Positions 1-6,429 of a stretch of 14,828 nt of DNA are shown piece after piece. Positions within the stretch are counted from its first letter, which is position 1; each line of letters opens with the position of its first letter. The notes below the pieces were generated by a model. It ran no database searches. It was not told where the DNA came from and saw only the letters and a program-made list of their open reading frames with translations. Origin of the DNA: Candidatus Heimdallarchaeota archaeon. GTDB lineage: Archaea; Asgardarchaeota; Heimdallarchaeia; Heimdallarchaeales; Kariarchaeaceae. The DNA lies in the NCBI GenBank assembly GCA_030668165.1, contig DAOUUM010000026.1:1-14828 (forward strand), given 5' to 3'. The translations under genes and the position numbers were made by a program.

Positions 1-49
1 CGCTAATAGAAAAAACTAACTTAGCAAAAACAGTATTTTTCAAACGTAT

Positions 50-66
50 CATTATATTCATATATT
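50..66 (+). promoter_or_regulatory. TATA-like box of the first gene
   Basis: The run ATTATATTCATATATTA contains TATA-like sequence. Its first half is centred about 25 bases before the GTG at 80. That is the spacing expected if transcription begins at the start codon, so a leaderless mRNA is plausible. This is inferred from spacing and composition only. Confidence 0.4.
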
Positions 67-79
67 AATTTCTCACATA

Positions 80-883
80 GTGAAGCCTGTACTCAAAGCA
101 ATTAAACTGGTAAAGGTTGGAATTGGATCATCTTTAGTCAGTATCTCATATATTGGGGATGATGATATGCATGGTATTGAGTTAATGGGTATCGAAGCAG
201 GTTTGAGTTGGATCAAAAATGAAAGTACTCAGATGGAGAAATCCAGTTCTGAAGAAGTTAATTTATACTCAATAATCATCGAAGTGGTAAGTTATTGTGA
301 ATTTAGAGCCAGGGGATATATTAGTGATGAGGATTTTTGGGAAGATGGTGCAGTAAATCATAAAATAGTTAGAAATGAAGATGGAACGATTGAGTTAGAA
401 ACAGATGAGTTGATATACGATTCAATTGAGCTGAAAAAAAACGTACCCACAAATTTTGAGATTGGAGAGGAAGAAGCAGTTGTGCAAGTCAATAATTTAG
501 CGGAGGAACCTCTCAAACTGTTACAATTACTGGTAAATCTATCATACTGGACAAAGGATCTGTTTCATAATCCCTTGGAAAATGAGAATATTCATCATCT
601 ACCCTTTCTTATCAGATATCTGAAGGAATACTCTAGACTTATTGAGAGTCATAAGCTAGATCTTGTTGTTAGACCAGTATATAATGCATTTTTTGATATT
701 TATCTATCGACAATCACTTTCCATGAAGAAGATGAGAGAATACTACTTGGAAAATTTGATAAACAAAATTATCCTGAATTAATGAGAGGATTGATGGACG
801 AAGCCAAGAGACTGGATAATGAGGTCATTGCTGACAAAGATGATAAAGAGCAAAGATTGCTTGCTCTTATGAAATATGCTTAA
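80..883 (+). CDS. Hypothetical acidic soluble protein, 267 residues
   Basis: I do not recognise a family. The reading frame is long and uninterrupted, and the protein is acidic with no membrane segment or signal peptide. The N-terminal part (about 1-75) looks like beta strands followed by a helix. The C-terminal half (about 150-267) looks mostly helical, including a hydrophobic stretch rich in Leu at about 141-155 and a charged tail. I saw no Cys-pair metal site and no nucleotide-binding loop. The start is uncertain. GTG at 80 fits leaderless spacing from a TATA-like box, while an in-frame ATG at 167 would remove 29 residues. The gene converges on the membrane-protein gene that follows, with only 26 bases between stop codons. 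Confidence 0.6.
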   Translation: MKPVLKAIKLVKVGIGSSLVSISYIGDDDMHGIELMGIEAGLSWIKNESTQMEKSSSEEVNLYSIIIEVVSYCEFRARGYISDEDFWEDGAVNHKIVRNEDGTIELETDELIYDSIELKKNVPTNFEIGEEEAVVQVNNLAEEPLKLLQLLVNLSYWTKDLFHNPLENENIHHLPFLIRYLKEYSRLIESHKLDLVVRPVYNAFFDIYLSTITFHEEDERILLGKFDKQNYPELMRGLMDEAKRLDNEVIADKDDKEQRLLALMKYA

Positions 884-909
884 ATTAATAATTCAAAATC
901 TTATTTATT

Positions 910-1383
910 TTAGATATAACCATAGAGGTAGTTAATGACACTCAGTGGTTCTTCCTGTTTGCTTTGTATGTATTTTTTATGATAATAACCAGCAATTACT
1001 AGATGAACAATGGGGCCGATAAACACTATTGTGAAAATTACCACAGAAATAACAATTTTTAATGCCATATATCCATCTACTGGGTCTCCCAGCAAATCAA
1101 TCGCTTCTGAAAATGTAAATCCATGCGATTCCGTAAAACCCAGATAGAATGCAGGGAATACAACAATCGTGATGGGATAGATCAATCCGAATAGTGCAAA
1201 TATTGATAGTACCCGATTCCAGGCTATCTCATCAAAAAAATTGCTCGATGCCTCAGCAAAGGTTTCACCACCAATGGAATACAGGTAAGCATTCAGAAGT
1301 ATTAATGTGATTGGGATAACTAATGCCCATATCCAATATACCGGAAAGAAGTAATGTTTCAATTTATCCCTAGATTTTGCCAT
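910..1383 (-). CDS. Small integral membrane protein, 157 residues
   Basis: The family is not recognised. The sequence shows three hydrophobic segments long enough to span the membrane, at residues about 15-36, 58-82 and 107-133. A short basic N-terminus (MAKSRDKLKH) precedes the first, and a charged C-terminal tail with several Lys and Glu follows the third. By the positive-inside rule the N-terminus is probably cytoplasmic. The loop between segments two and three (about 83-106) is acidic. Membrane helices two and three contain Pro residues. No catalytic motif is visible. The ATG at 1383 is supported by an upstream AATTTATAAG box on the minus strand, about 30 bases away. The gene is divergent from the next one, and the two share a 99-base promoter region. 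Confidence 0.65.
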   Translation of the reverse strand: MAKSRDKLKHYFFPVYWIWALVIPITLILLNAYLYSIGGETFAEASSNFFDEIAWNRVLSIFALFGLIYPITIVVFPAFYLGFTESHGFTFSEAIDLLGDPVDGYMALKIVISVVIFTIVFIGPIVHLVIAGYYHKKYIQSKQEEPLSVINYLYGYI

Positions 1384-1482
1384 CTTACAACTTTCTTAGT
1401 TTCCTTTTTCTTATAAATTTGGTTTTAATTTCAGAAGTAAATAGGATAAATTAATAATAAATCTTCAATAATTCTTAATGAT
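1384..1482. promoter_or_regulatory. Divergent promoter region between two unknown genes
   Basis: This 99-base AT-rich spacer lies between the starts of two divergent genes. On the minus strand an AATTTATAAG-like box sits about 30 bases before the ATG at 1383. On the plus strand ATTAATAATAAAT (about 1450-1462) sits about 27 bases before the ATG at 1483. Both spacings suit archaeal TATA boxes with very short or absent leaders. The arrangement is seen directly; promoter function is inferred. Confidence 0.45.
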
Positions 1483-2265
1483 ATGAGGCCTTCTTTCAAA
1501 AACAAATATGTTAGGGAGGCTTTGGAACTATCGAATCATCAGATAGAGGCCTTATATGGATTTTATCGTGATGATTTTGAAATTGATCAGTCCGTTCAAC
1601 TCAAATTTAGATTTATCAAGGTTTTTGGATTGGATATAGAAAATCAAACGGTATCATGGATGAGGTTGGATAACTATCTCAATAAAAGAAGAATTGGCAA
1701 TGAAAATTTAAAGAGAAGTATATTGGAATTGATTGATCGTGGAATTGTTCCCATCAGGATTTTTCAAAGTGCGAGCGAGTGGTTATCACCCAACCTTGTG
1801 AACTATACCAAGACATTTCAGGAAAGAATGATAAGATCTGGATTCTTAATACTTGAGAATGATGAATCGCTTGATATCTCAATTCGATTGGCAAATGAAT
1901 TGAATAGAATATTAGATGGGGATAAATTATTTATCTACACGGGTAATGTGTCTATACACACCTGGTATACTTCATTTGATATCGACAGTTATTTATTGGA
2001 AAAACCAAATGAATCTGATCTTTGGGGAGATAGGGAGAAGTACGATAGAATCGCTCGTTTTGAAGCTCTGAAGCGAATACAGGAGAAGGTATCCATCACA
2101 ATTGATAATAGACCAGCCATAGATTCAAGAAGGGTGGTGCCAATTATTAATACGCTAAACGGATTTACCGGGAGACGAGTTAGCAGAATTGCAGATAATG
2201 CTCTGTCCTCAATAAATTCAAAAACACTTCAGCAAGAAACTCTTATTACTAACTGGGATCAATGA
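1483..2265 (+). CDS. Hypothetical protein, 260 residues
   Basis: The family is not recognised. It is a soluble, charged protein with no membrane segment. The first half (about 1-95) is rich in Lys and Arg and reads as helical, with short aromatic patches such as YGFYRDDF (about 25-32). A middle section (about 140-175) has alternating hydrophobic residues suggesting beta strands, including LFIYTGN and HTWYTSF. The C-terminal third contains RRV and GRRVSR patches. A nucleic-acid-binding role is conceivable from the basic patches, but nothing specific supports it. The ATG start is preceded at about 27 bases by a TATA-like box, consistent with a leaderless message. The gene stands alone between a divergent membrane-protein gene and a convergent radical SAM gene. 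Confidence 0.6.
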   Translation: MRPSFKNKYVREALELSNHQIEALYGFYRDDFEIDQSVQLKFRFIKVFGLDIENQTVSWMRLDNYLNKRRIGNENLKRSILELIDRGIVPIRIFQSASEWLSPNLVNYTKTFQERMIRSGFLILENDESLDISIRLANELNRILDGDKLFIYTGNVSIHTWYTSFDIDSYLLEKPNESDLWGDREKYDRIARFEALKRIQEKVSITIDNRPAIDSRRVVPIINTLNGFTGRRVSRIADNALSSINSKTLQQETLITNWDQ

Positions 2266-2355
2266 TTTTGTAAGAGAACCATCCTCAGGTTAACAATTTG
2301 AGTTTATATAGTGAATTTGCTATTGTTAGCAATACGATCCATGAATACCACACTA

Positions 2356-2378
2356 GCTCCTCTCAATTGGAGAGGGGC
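2356..2378. terminator. Strong hairpin between convergent genes
   Basis: GCTCCTCTC and GAGAGGGGC can pair over nine bases, including one G-T, around the five-base loop AATTG. The hairpin lies in the 115-base gap between two convergent genes. On the plus strand it is followed by the pyrimidine-rich run CTATTTTCTATCTTCTCTTC, partly inside the end of the opposite gene. It could stop or stabilise the 3' end of the plus-strand transcript. Archaeal termination usually relies on T-runs rather than hairpins, so the role is an inference. Confidence 0.4.
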
Positions 2379-2380
2379 AT

Positions 2381-3667
2381 CTATTTTCTATCTTCTCTTC
2401 TCCGATCACTCATTTCCTTAGCTAATCTTTCCTGTCTGACATGAAATCCACTTAGCTTTCTGCTCTGTTGCAATTCCTGTATAATGGGTTTGTATTCTTC
2501 ATCAATAATTCCAGGTGGGCTACCTGCAAATGGAGTACCTACAAGAGGCATGAAGGTATGAGCATGAATATTTGCTCCCATCCCACCCATAGTTTTCATA
2601 TGATCAATCGTTAGCTCAATGTCCTCATTATCTTCCCCTGGGAGCCCAAATATTATATCGACATCCACTTTGAACCCATTTTCAATCAGCAAATCCACAG
2701 CTCTTTGTGTTTCCTTAACAGAATGACCCCTATCAATCAATTTAAGCATTTTTTCAGATCCACTCTGACTTCCAATTGCAATTTTTTCAGAATTACCATA
2801 TTTCTTCAATAGTGCAACACTCTCCGGAGTTATGGTTTCAGGTCTCACCTCGGAAGGAAATGACCCAAAGTATATTTTTCCATCTTGACCAATTATCCCT
2901 CTTATTCCGCCCAGTAATTCCTCTACCTTTTCAAGGTTGACCACTTTTCCATCAATAGAACCGTAGGAGAGTGCATTTGGACTCACGAATCTAATATCGG
3001 GTCTGCGTTCATTGAAATAATTCTTCGTTTCTGTAACATATTTAAGAATCAAGTCAATGGAGCGATGTCTAACACTATTGCCGGTATTCCTTATTTGGCA
3101 AAATCTACATTTCCATGCACATCCTCTGGTGATCTCAATGGGCCTGGGAAGGCCATATTTCACTGAAAATGGGGGGAATTTATCAAGATCAATTGGACTG
3201 GATCTTACAGTTTTTACAATTTTATCATTTGAAATAAATGCAATTCCATTAATATCATCATAGGGTAAATTTTGAATGAAATTCAATATTGTATGGGTAA
3301 TTACTCTTTCTCCCTCACCAGTGCAAACAATATCAACTCCCCTCTGAAGGAGAGATTTTGGTTGTCCCAGGGCATGAGGTCCACCTGCAATAATCAATAG
3401 ATTCTTATCAATGAAATAATCTCTATATCCAGTGATCTTTTCCTGAACCTGAATCAATTGCGAGGAAAATACACTGAAACCCACCATCACCTTATCATAT
3501 TTGGAAAAATCAATATCCAATTGTTCAGGATCCTTGTTAAAATTGGGTAGATAAATGTCAATATCTTTCAGAATGGGATGGATCTCGGTTGCTGCAATCA
3601 ATGCACTGATGGCATTTCCATTGGATCTCCTGTAGGGAAATATCAGACAAAAAGACGCAATATCCAT
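2381..3667 (-). CDS. B12-binding/radical SAM protein, MJ_1487-like
   Basis: The protein combines an N-terminal cobalamin-binding-type Rossmann domain with a radical SAM barrel. Numbered from ATG at 3667 (428 residues), the N-terminal domain covers about 1-140 and shows GGPHA at 95-99 and TGEGE at 116-120, a pattern typical of B12-binding/radical SAM proteins. The usual DxHxxG cobalamin-ligand motif is not visible, so any B12 would be bound without that histidine. The radical SAM Cys triad CxxxCxxC is at C183, C187 and C190 and should hold the 4Fe-4S cluster that cleaves S-adenosylmethionine. The barrel continues through FGLPGE at about 340-345. The domain order and sequence style resemble the archaeal MJ_1487 family, whose reaction is unknown to me. 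A TTG at 3673 is an alternative start. It lies 27 bases downstream of an 80-residue gene on the same strand, so the two are probably cotranscribed. Confidence 0.85.
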   Translation of the reverse strand: MDIASFCLIFPYRRSNGNAISALIAATEIHPILKDIDIYLPNFNKDPEQLDIDFSKYDKVMVGFSVFSSQLIQVQEKITGYRDYFIDKNLLIIAGGPHALGQPKSLLQRGVDIVCTGEGERVITHTILNFIQNLPYDDINGIAFISNDKIVKTVRSSPIDLDKFPPFSVKYGLPRPIEITRGCAWKCRFCQIRNTGNSVRHRSIDLILKYVTETKNYFNERRPDIRFVSPNALSYGSIDGKVVNLEKVEELLGGIRGIIGQDGKIYFGSFPSEVRPETITPESVALLKKYGNSEKIAIGSQSGSEKMLKLIDRGHSVKETQRAVDLLIENGFKVDVDIIFGLPGEDNEDIELTIDHMKTMGGMGANIHAHTFMPLVGTPFAGSPPGIIDEEYKPIIQELQQSRKLSGFHVRQERLAKEMSDRRREDRK

Positions 3668-3694
3668 TCTCAAATCATTTACTAGTGATTGAAT

Positions 3695-3937
3695 TTATCT
3701 CTTCTTTGTTCGATGAATAAATATTTTGTCCTGAATTTCCTTGATTTCATCATCATCAGGTCGGTAATCATAAATTCTAAAAATTGAGGCCTGATGGCCA
3801 AATTTTGTCAATACATCATCCAATAGATGGTAGAGATTAGTAAATTCAATAATTAATAATTTCCTGTTGCTATGGTTCAAAATCATTGCATATTTGGTGG
3901 GATGAATTTGAGTTGCGTGATTACCTGCACTGATCAT
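3695..3937 (-). CDS. Small hypothetical protein, 80 residues
   Basis: The family is not recognised. The predicted pattern is strand-strand-helix-strand-helix: hydrophobic strands at about 16-21 and 26-32, a helix at about 34-46, a strand at about 50-57 (SIFRIYDY), and a charged C-terminal helix ending in Lys and Arg. There are no Cys residues and no membrane segment. The ATG at 3937 is supported by a TTAATATATTAAAAT box about 24 bases upstream on the minus strand, consistent with a leaderless transcript. Its stop lies 27 bases before the ATG of the radical SAM gene, and no separate promoter is evident between them. A shared mRNA is therefore likely, and the small protein may be an accessory of the enzyme. 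That link is inferred from position only. Confidence 0.6.
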   Translation of the reverse strand: MISAGNHATQIHPTKYAMILNHSNRKLLIIEFTNLYHLLDDVLTKFGHQASIFRIYDYRPDDDEIKEIQDKIFIHRTKKR

Positions 3938-3955
3938 TAATACATTATAAGTGAT

Positions 3956-3970
3956 TTTAATATATTAACT
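3956..3970 (-). promoter_or_regulatory. TATA box of the small-protein/radical SAM pair
   Basis: Read on the minus strand, TTAATATATTAAAAT is centred about 24 bases before the ATG at 3937. It lies in the 90-base gap after the cofilin stop codon. This suggests that the downstream pair has its own promoter and need not depend on cofilin transcription. Inferred from sequence and spacing. Confidence 0.5.
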
Positions 3971-4027
3971 CGATAAGTCAGAGTGTATATTGAAATTGAA
4001 TACCATTAATTCAGGCTCTGCAACGCG

Positions 4028-4453
4028 TCACGGATTATTTATCCCTTGACTTCTGTTGATCTTATTGACCATGTATGTCATATTCAGATTTTCTTTTTCC
4101 TCAGCCTGAATCTGAGTGGCTATTCCTCTGAATTGTTTGGTAATTACAAATTTGCTTGATGCATATCGCATTCTCAATCTAACTGGCGATGACATGGGCA
4201 TCCAGAATAAGAATGCAGTTCTCACATCATCTAGATTTGCTCTGTTTTTTACTGGAACATCAAACAAGACATATCTGGGTTCGTCATCTGGTAATTCAGC
4301 CACCAGTTTGTCAAAATCTCCTCCATATTCCTTGTCAATAATGATTTCCTCATCCTCAACCATTAATGAAAATCCGCCAGGTTTCTTATCGTATCGTTTG
4401 TCCTCATACTTTTGTACGGCATCCTCTCTCACTGAAATCCCTGAAATAGACAT
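4028..4453 (-). CDS. ADF/cofilin-family actin-binding protein
   Basis: This 141-residue protein is a single ADF-homology domain, almost the same length as yeast cofilin (143). Cofilins bind G- and F-actin in the cytoplasm and sever or depolymerise filaments. Visible family features, from recalled eukaryotic sequences, are: the N-terminus MSISGISV (residues 1-8), close to the yeast MSRSGVAV; the strand RYVLFDV at 60-66, matching the cofilin (R/L)YA(L/I)YD strand; FLFWMP at 81-86, matching the FxWxP strand end; and SPVRLRMRYASSK at 89-101, matching the long actin-binding helix APVRSKMVYASSK. R92 and R94 occupy the basic positions of that helix. The N-terminal Ser-Gly (S4-G5) is retained, though no cofilin kinase is known here. 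The start is an ATG with a TATA-like box about 26 bases upstream. It is divergent from the geranylgeranyl reductase gene. No actin or profilin gene is in the window. Such proteins are a eukaryote signature and point to an Asgard archaeon. Confidence 0.93.
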   Translation of the reverse strand: MSISGISVREDAVQKYEDKRYDKKPGGFSLMVEDEEIIIDKEYGGDFDKLVAELPDDEPRYVLFDVPVKNRANLDDVRTAFLFWMPMSSPVRLRMRYASSKFVITKQFRGIATQIQAEEKENLNMTYMVNKINRSQGINNP

Positions 4454-4580
4454 ATCTATTACTCAGTCGATAATTAATAATAAAACTATCTATTCTCTAA
4501 TGATTAAATTAGAGAAATTTCCTAATTTACTTTATTTGTCAAGCCAAACACACTTTAAATCATTGGTAATTAGTGAAGTT
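4454..4580. promoter_or_regulatory. Divergent cofilin/reductase promoter region
   Basis: This 127-base spacer separates the start codons of the cofilin gene (minus) and the reductase gene (plus). TAATTAATAATAAAA (about 4471-4485) is centred about 26 bases from the cofilin ATG. ACTTTAAAT (4552-4560) is centred about 24 bases before the reductase ATG. Both spacings predict leaderless transcripts. No clear operator dyad is visible between the two boxes. Confidence 0.5.
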
Positions 4581-5966
4581 ATGGTGCCTGATCAACAGAT
4601 TGTGGATGTATGTGTAGTCGGTGGAGGTCCTTCGGGAGTGATCACTGCGATAACAGTTGCAAAACAAGGATACAGAGTCAAACTAGTTGATAAGAAATCA
4701 CGTGATAATATTGGTGATAAAACATGTGGGGATGCCATAGATCGGGCAGCTTTTCAAAGGTTAAAGGATAAGGTAGGTCTGGATTTTCCATCGGGTCTAG
4801 AACTGAGTGATAATATACACAAGATGTCCATTGCAGTGGGTGATATTAATACCAAGATATCTCTCGATGCACCCGGTTTCTTGGTTGATAGATTAGAATT
4901 CGGCCAAAGATTATTGAGGGTTGCTGAGGAAACAGGGGTCGAGATAATTGATTCGGCAACTGTTAGAGAATTACATTTTGAGAAGGTAGATGGTAAAAAA
5001 TATCTAGATGGAGTATCATATGCCCGGGATGGAAAAGAATACAGAATAAGGGCAAAATTCACCATAGATGCCTCGGGAGCCTATGCTGTAATAAGAAGGC
5101 AGCTACCAGAAGATTTTCTAATGGGTGGTATCAAACATAAACTGAATGATCAGGAGCTATGGTCCTCTTACAGAGAGATTATCAAACTAAATGATGATCT
5201 GCCTGATCATGCATTTGCCAATGAGATAATATTGAAATATGACAAGGATTTCCCCCCTCCTGGATATTTTTGGATATTTTCCAAGGGCAATCGCAGTCTT
5301 AATGTGGGTATAGGCTGGTTGAAAACACAAGAATTGGGACGTATGAAAGAATTCTATCTCCATGAGATGGAGAAATATTACCCCCGAGAAAGCTATACCG
5401 TGATCAAACAGGGAGGGGGACAGATACCCTTCAGAATCCCATTTGACAATCTGGTCTTCAATGGTGGCGCACTGGTTGGTGATGCCGCTGCCATGGTTCA
5501 TCCCGTGACCGCGGAGGGACATGGTCCGGCTCTTGATACTGCCCAGATCCTTGGTAATGTGCTGATAAAAGCCCTGAAGAGTGAGAGAAGAGATCTTGAA
5601 ACATTGTGGGAGTATAACACACAAATAGCCTCCCATTATGGCAGAAAACACGCAGACGCAGAGATCATGTCAAGATTGATAACGAAAATTGGGATTTCCA
5701 ATCTAGAATTTCTAATAAAAAAGCAGATATTCAGGGAGGAAGAGATGAATCTGATATTTTCCGGTGGCACTCTTGAACTGACATTATGGGATAAACTCAA
5801 ACGAGTTTTGAAAATAGTACCCAGACCAAAAATACTGATTGCACTTGGACAGACATTCTCGGCAATAGATCGTTGCAAATCCATCTATAAGGAGTATCCA
5901 TCTGATCCATCAATAATTAATCAGTGGAGAGAGAAACGGAACAAAATGCTAAAAATGAGATACTAA
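4581..5966 (+). CDS. Geranylgeranyl reductase family FAD-dependent oxidoreductase
   Basis: Archaeal enzymes of this family use FAD to reduce double bonds in the geranylgeranyl chains of membrane lipids, producing saturated phytanyl chains at the membrane face. Numbered from ATG 4581 (461 residues), the dinucleotide-binding motif GGGPSG is at 14-19. KTCGD is at 47-51, with C49 at the position of the conserved Cys near the flavin. DASG is at 163-166, PPGYFWIF at 226-233 matches the family's lipid-site YxWxF motif, and GDAAAMVHP at 300-308 is the second FAD contact. The length is typical or slightly long, with an extra helical C-terminus after about 400. The frame is open much further upstream, to 4116, but that stretch is antisense to cofilin and shows no family similarity. 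A TATA box about 24 bases before 4581 supports the chosen start. The substrate could also be a quinone or another isoprenoid. Confidence 0.85.
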   Translation: MVPDQQIVDVCVVGGGPSGVITAITVAKQGYRVKLVDKKSRDNIGDKTCGDAIDRAAFQRLKDKVGLDFPSGLELSDNIHKMSIAVGDINTKISLDAPGFLVDRLEFGQRLLRVAEETGVEIIDSATVRELHFEKVDGKKYLDGVSYARDGKEYRIRAKFTIDASGAYAVIRRQLPEDFLMGGIKHKLNDQELWSSYREIIKLNDDLPDHAFANEIILKYDKDFPPPGYFWIFSKGNRSLNVGIGWLKTQELGRMKEFYLHEMEKYYPRESYTVIKQGGGQIPFRIPFDNLVFNGGALVGDAAAMVHPVTAEGHGPALDTAQILGNVLIKALKSERRDLETLWEYNTQIASHYGRKHADAEIMSRLITKIGISNLEFLIKKQIFREEEMNLIFSGGTLELTLWDKLKRVLKIVPRPKILIALGQTFSAIDRCKSIYKEYPSDPSIINQWREKRNKMLKMRY

Positions 5967-6253
5967 TTGATCCCTTTGCACCCAAGAATAATATATTTTG
6001 AATAAAAATGAAAATTATTTATGTTAAATTGAATATATGTTCATAAAATCTCACAAATTGCACATGCATAATTCAATCAAAGTACAAAATAGGTGAAAAC
6101 TTCTGATTTGATTGAAACGAATAAATAAATTTTATATTGTGATATAATTCATTAATTTTCTTATTTCTACAACATTTCTTTCCTTTTTCAAAAATATGAT
6201 GATTTATAATTAATCAATAATATAAAAAATAGTTATTTGTTAAAAAAATATAT
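5967..6253. other. Gene-free AT-rich spacer
   Basis: This is the first part of a 463-base gene-free stretch between two plus-strand genes. It is strongly AT-rich with frequent stop codons in all frames, and I see no coding frame, tRNA or convincing hairpin. TTTTCTTATTTCTACAACATTTCTTTCC (about 6155-6184, split by A and C residues) is pyrimidine-rich on the plus strand and could help end the upstream transcript. Otherwise nothing can be assigned. Confidence 0.5.
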
Positions 6254-6286
6254 AGATTGCTTGTCGCATTTTGCTTGCAAGAATCT
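6254..6286 (+). repeat. Imperfect inverted repeat upstream of the regulator gene
   Basis: AGATT and CTTG (6254-6258 and 6260-6263) can pair with CAAG and AATCT (6278-6286), giving nine base pairs interrupted by one unpaired G. The loop is 14 bases and contains TCGCATTTTGC. An eight-base palindrome, CTTGCAAG (6274-6281), overlaps its right arm. It could be a DNA operator or, if transcribed, an RNA hairpin. Pairing is seen directly; function is unknown. Confidence 0.35.
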
Positions 6287-6325
6287 AGTTTAAACGAGGG
6301 AATCTACATAAATTACGATGTTAAA

Positions 6326-6349
6326 TCGCAAATTAATTACATTTTGCGA
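6326..6349 (+). repeat. Perfect inverted repeat TCGCAAA-N10-TTTGCGA
   Basis: TCGCAAA (6326-6332) and TTTGCGA (6343-6349) are perfect inverted copies with a ten-base AT-rich spacer. The arm centres are 17 bases apart, so they lie on nearly the same DNA face, as expected for a dimeric helix-turn-helix protein. The element ends about 12 bases before the proposed TATA box of the regulator gene, where an activator or autoregulator could bind. Related TCGCA and TTTTGC words occur at 6264-6274. Confidence 0.45.
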
Positions 6350-6370
6350 AAAAAGAACTTTTTTATACTA
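6349..6370 (+). promoter_or_regulatory. TATA box with overlapping dyad, regulator gene
   Basis: AAAAAAG-AA-CTTTTTT (6349-6364) is a seven-base inverted repeat that runs directly into TTTTTATACTA, the best TATA-like box upstream of the ATG at 6430. Transcription would begin near 6390, leaving a leader of about 40 bases. A second possible box, GATATAATT, lies at about 6373-6381. A protein bound to the dyad would compete with TATA-binding protein, which suggests possible repression; this is inference. Confidence 0.4.
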
Positions 6371-6396
6371 TTGATATAATTGGAGTTACAGAACGT

Positions 6397-6414
6397 GCAT
6401 TAAAACATTAATGC
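6397..6414 (+). repeat. Perfect inverted repeat GCATTAA-AACA-TTAATGC in the leader
   Basis: GCATTAA (6397-6403) and TTAATGC (6408-6414) are perfect inverted copies around AACA. The element lies between the predicted transcription start and the regulator's ATG. It could act as a DNA operator just downstream of the start, or as a short seven-pair RNA hairpin in the leader. An AGGA (6417-6420) following it, nine bases before the ATG, may serve as a weak ribosome-binding site. Confidence 0.45.
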
Positions 6415-6429
6415 CTAGGATTTGATATC

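Noticed and set aside
3057..3263. Plus-strand frame inside the radical SAM gene
   Set aside because: It is a shadow opposite a conserved enzyme, including its Cys-triad region.
4116..4580. Upstream extension of the reductase reading frame (155 more residues)
   Set aside because: It runs antisense through the cofilin gene, its translation is Ser/Thr-rich without family similarity, and a TATA box lies just before the ATG at 4581.
5187..5651. Minus-strand 154-codon frame within the reductase gene
   Set aside because: It lies opposite the conserved FAD-binding and lipid-site motifs and has no promoter or family resemblance.
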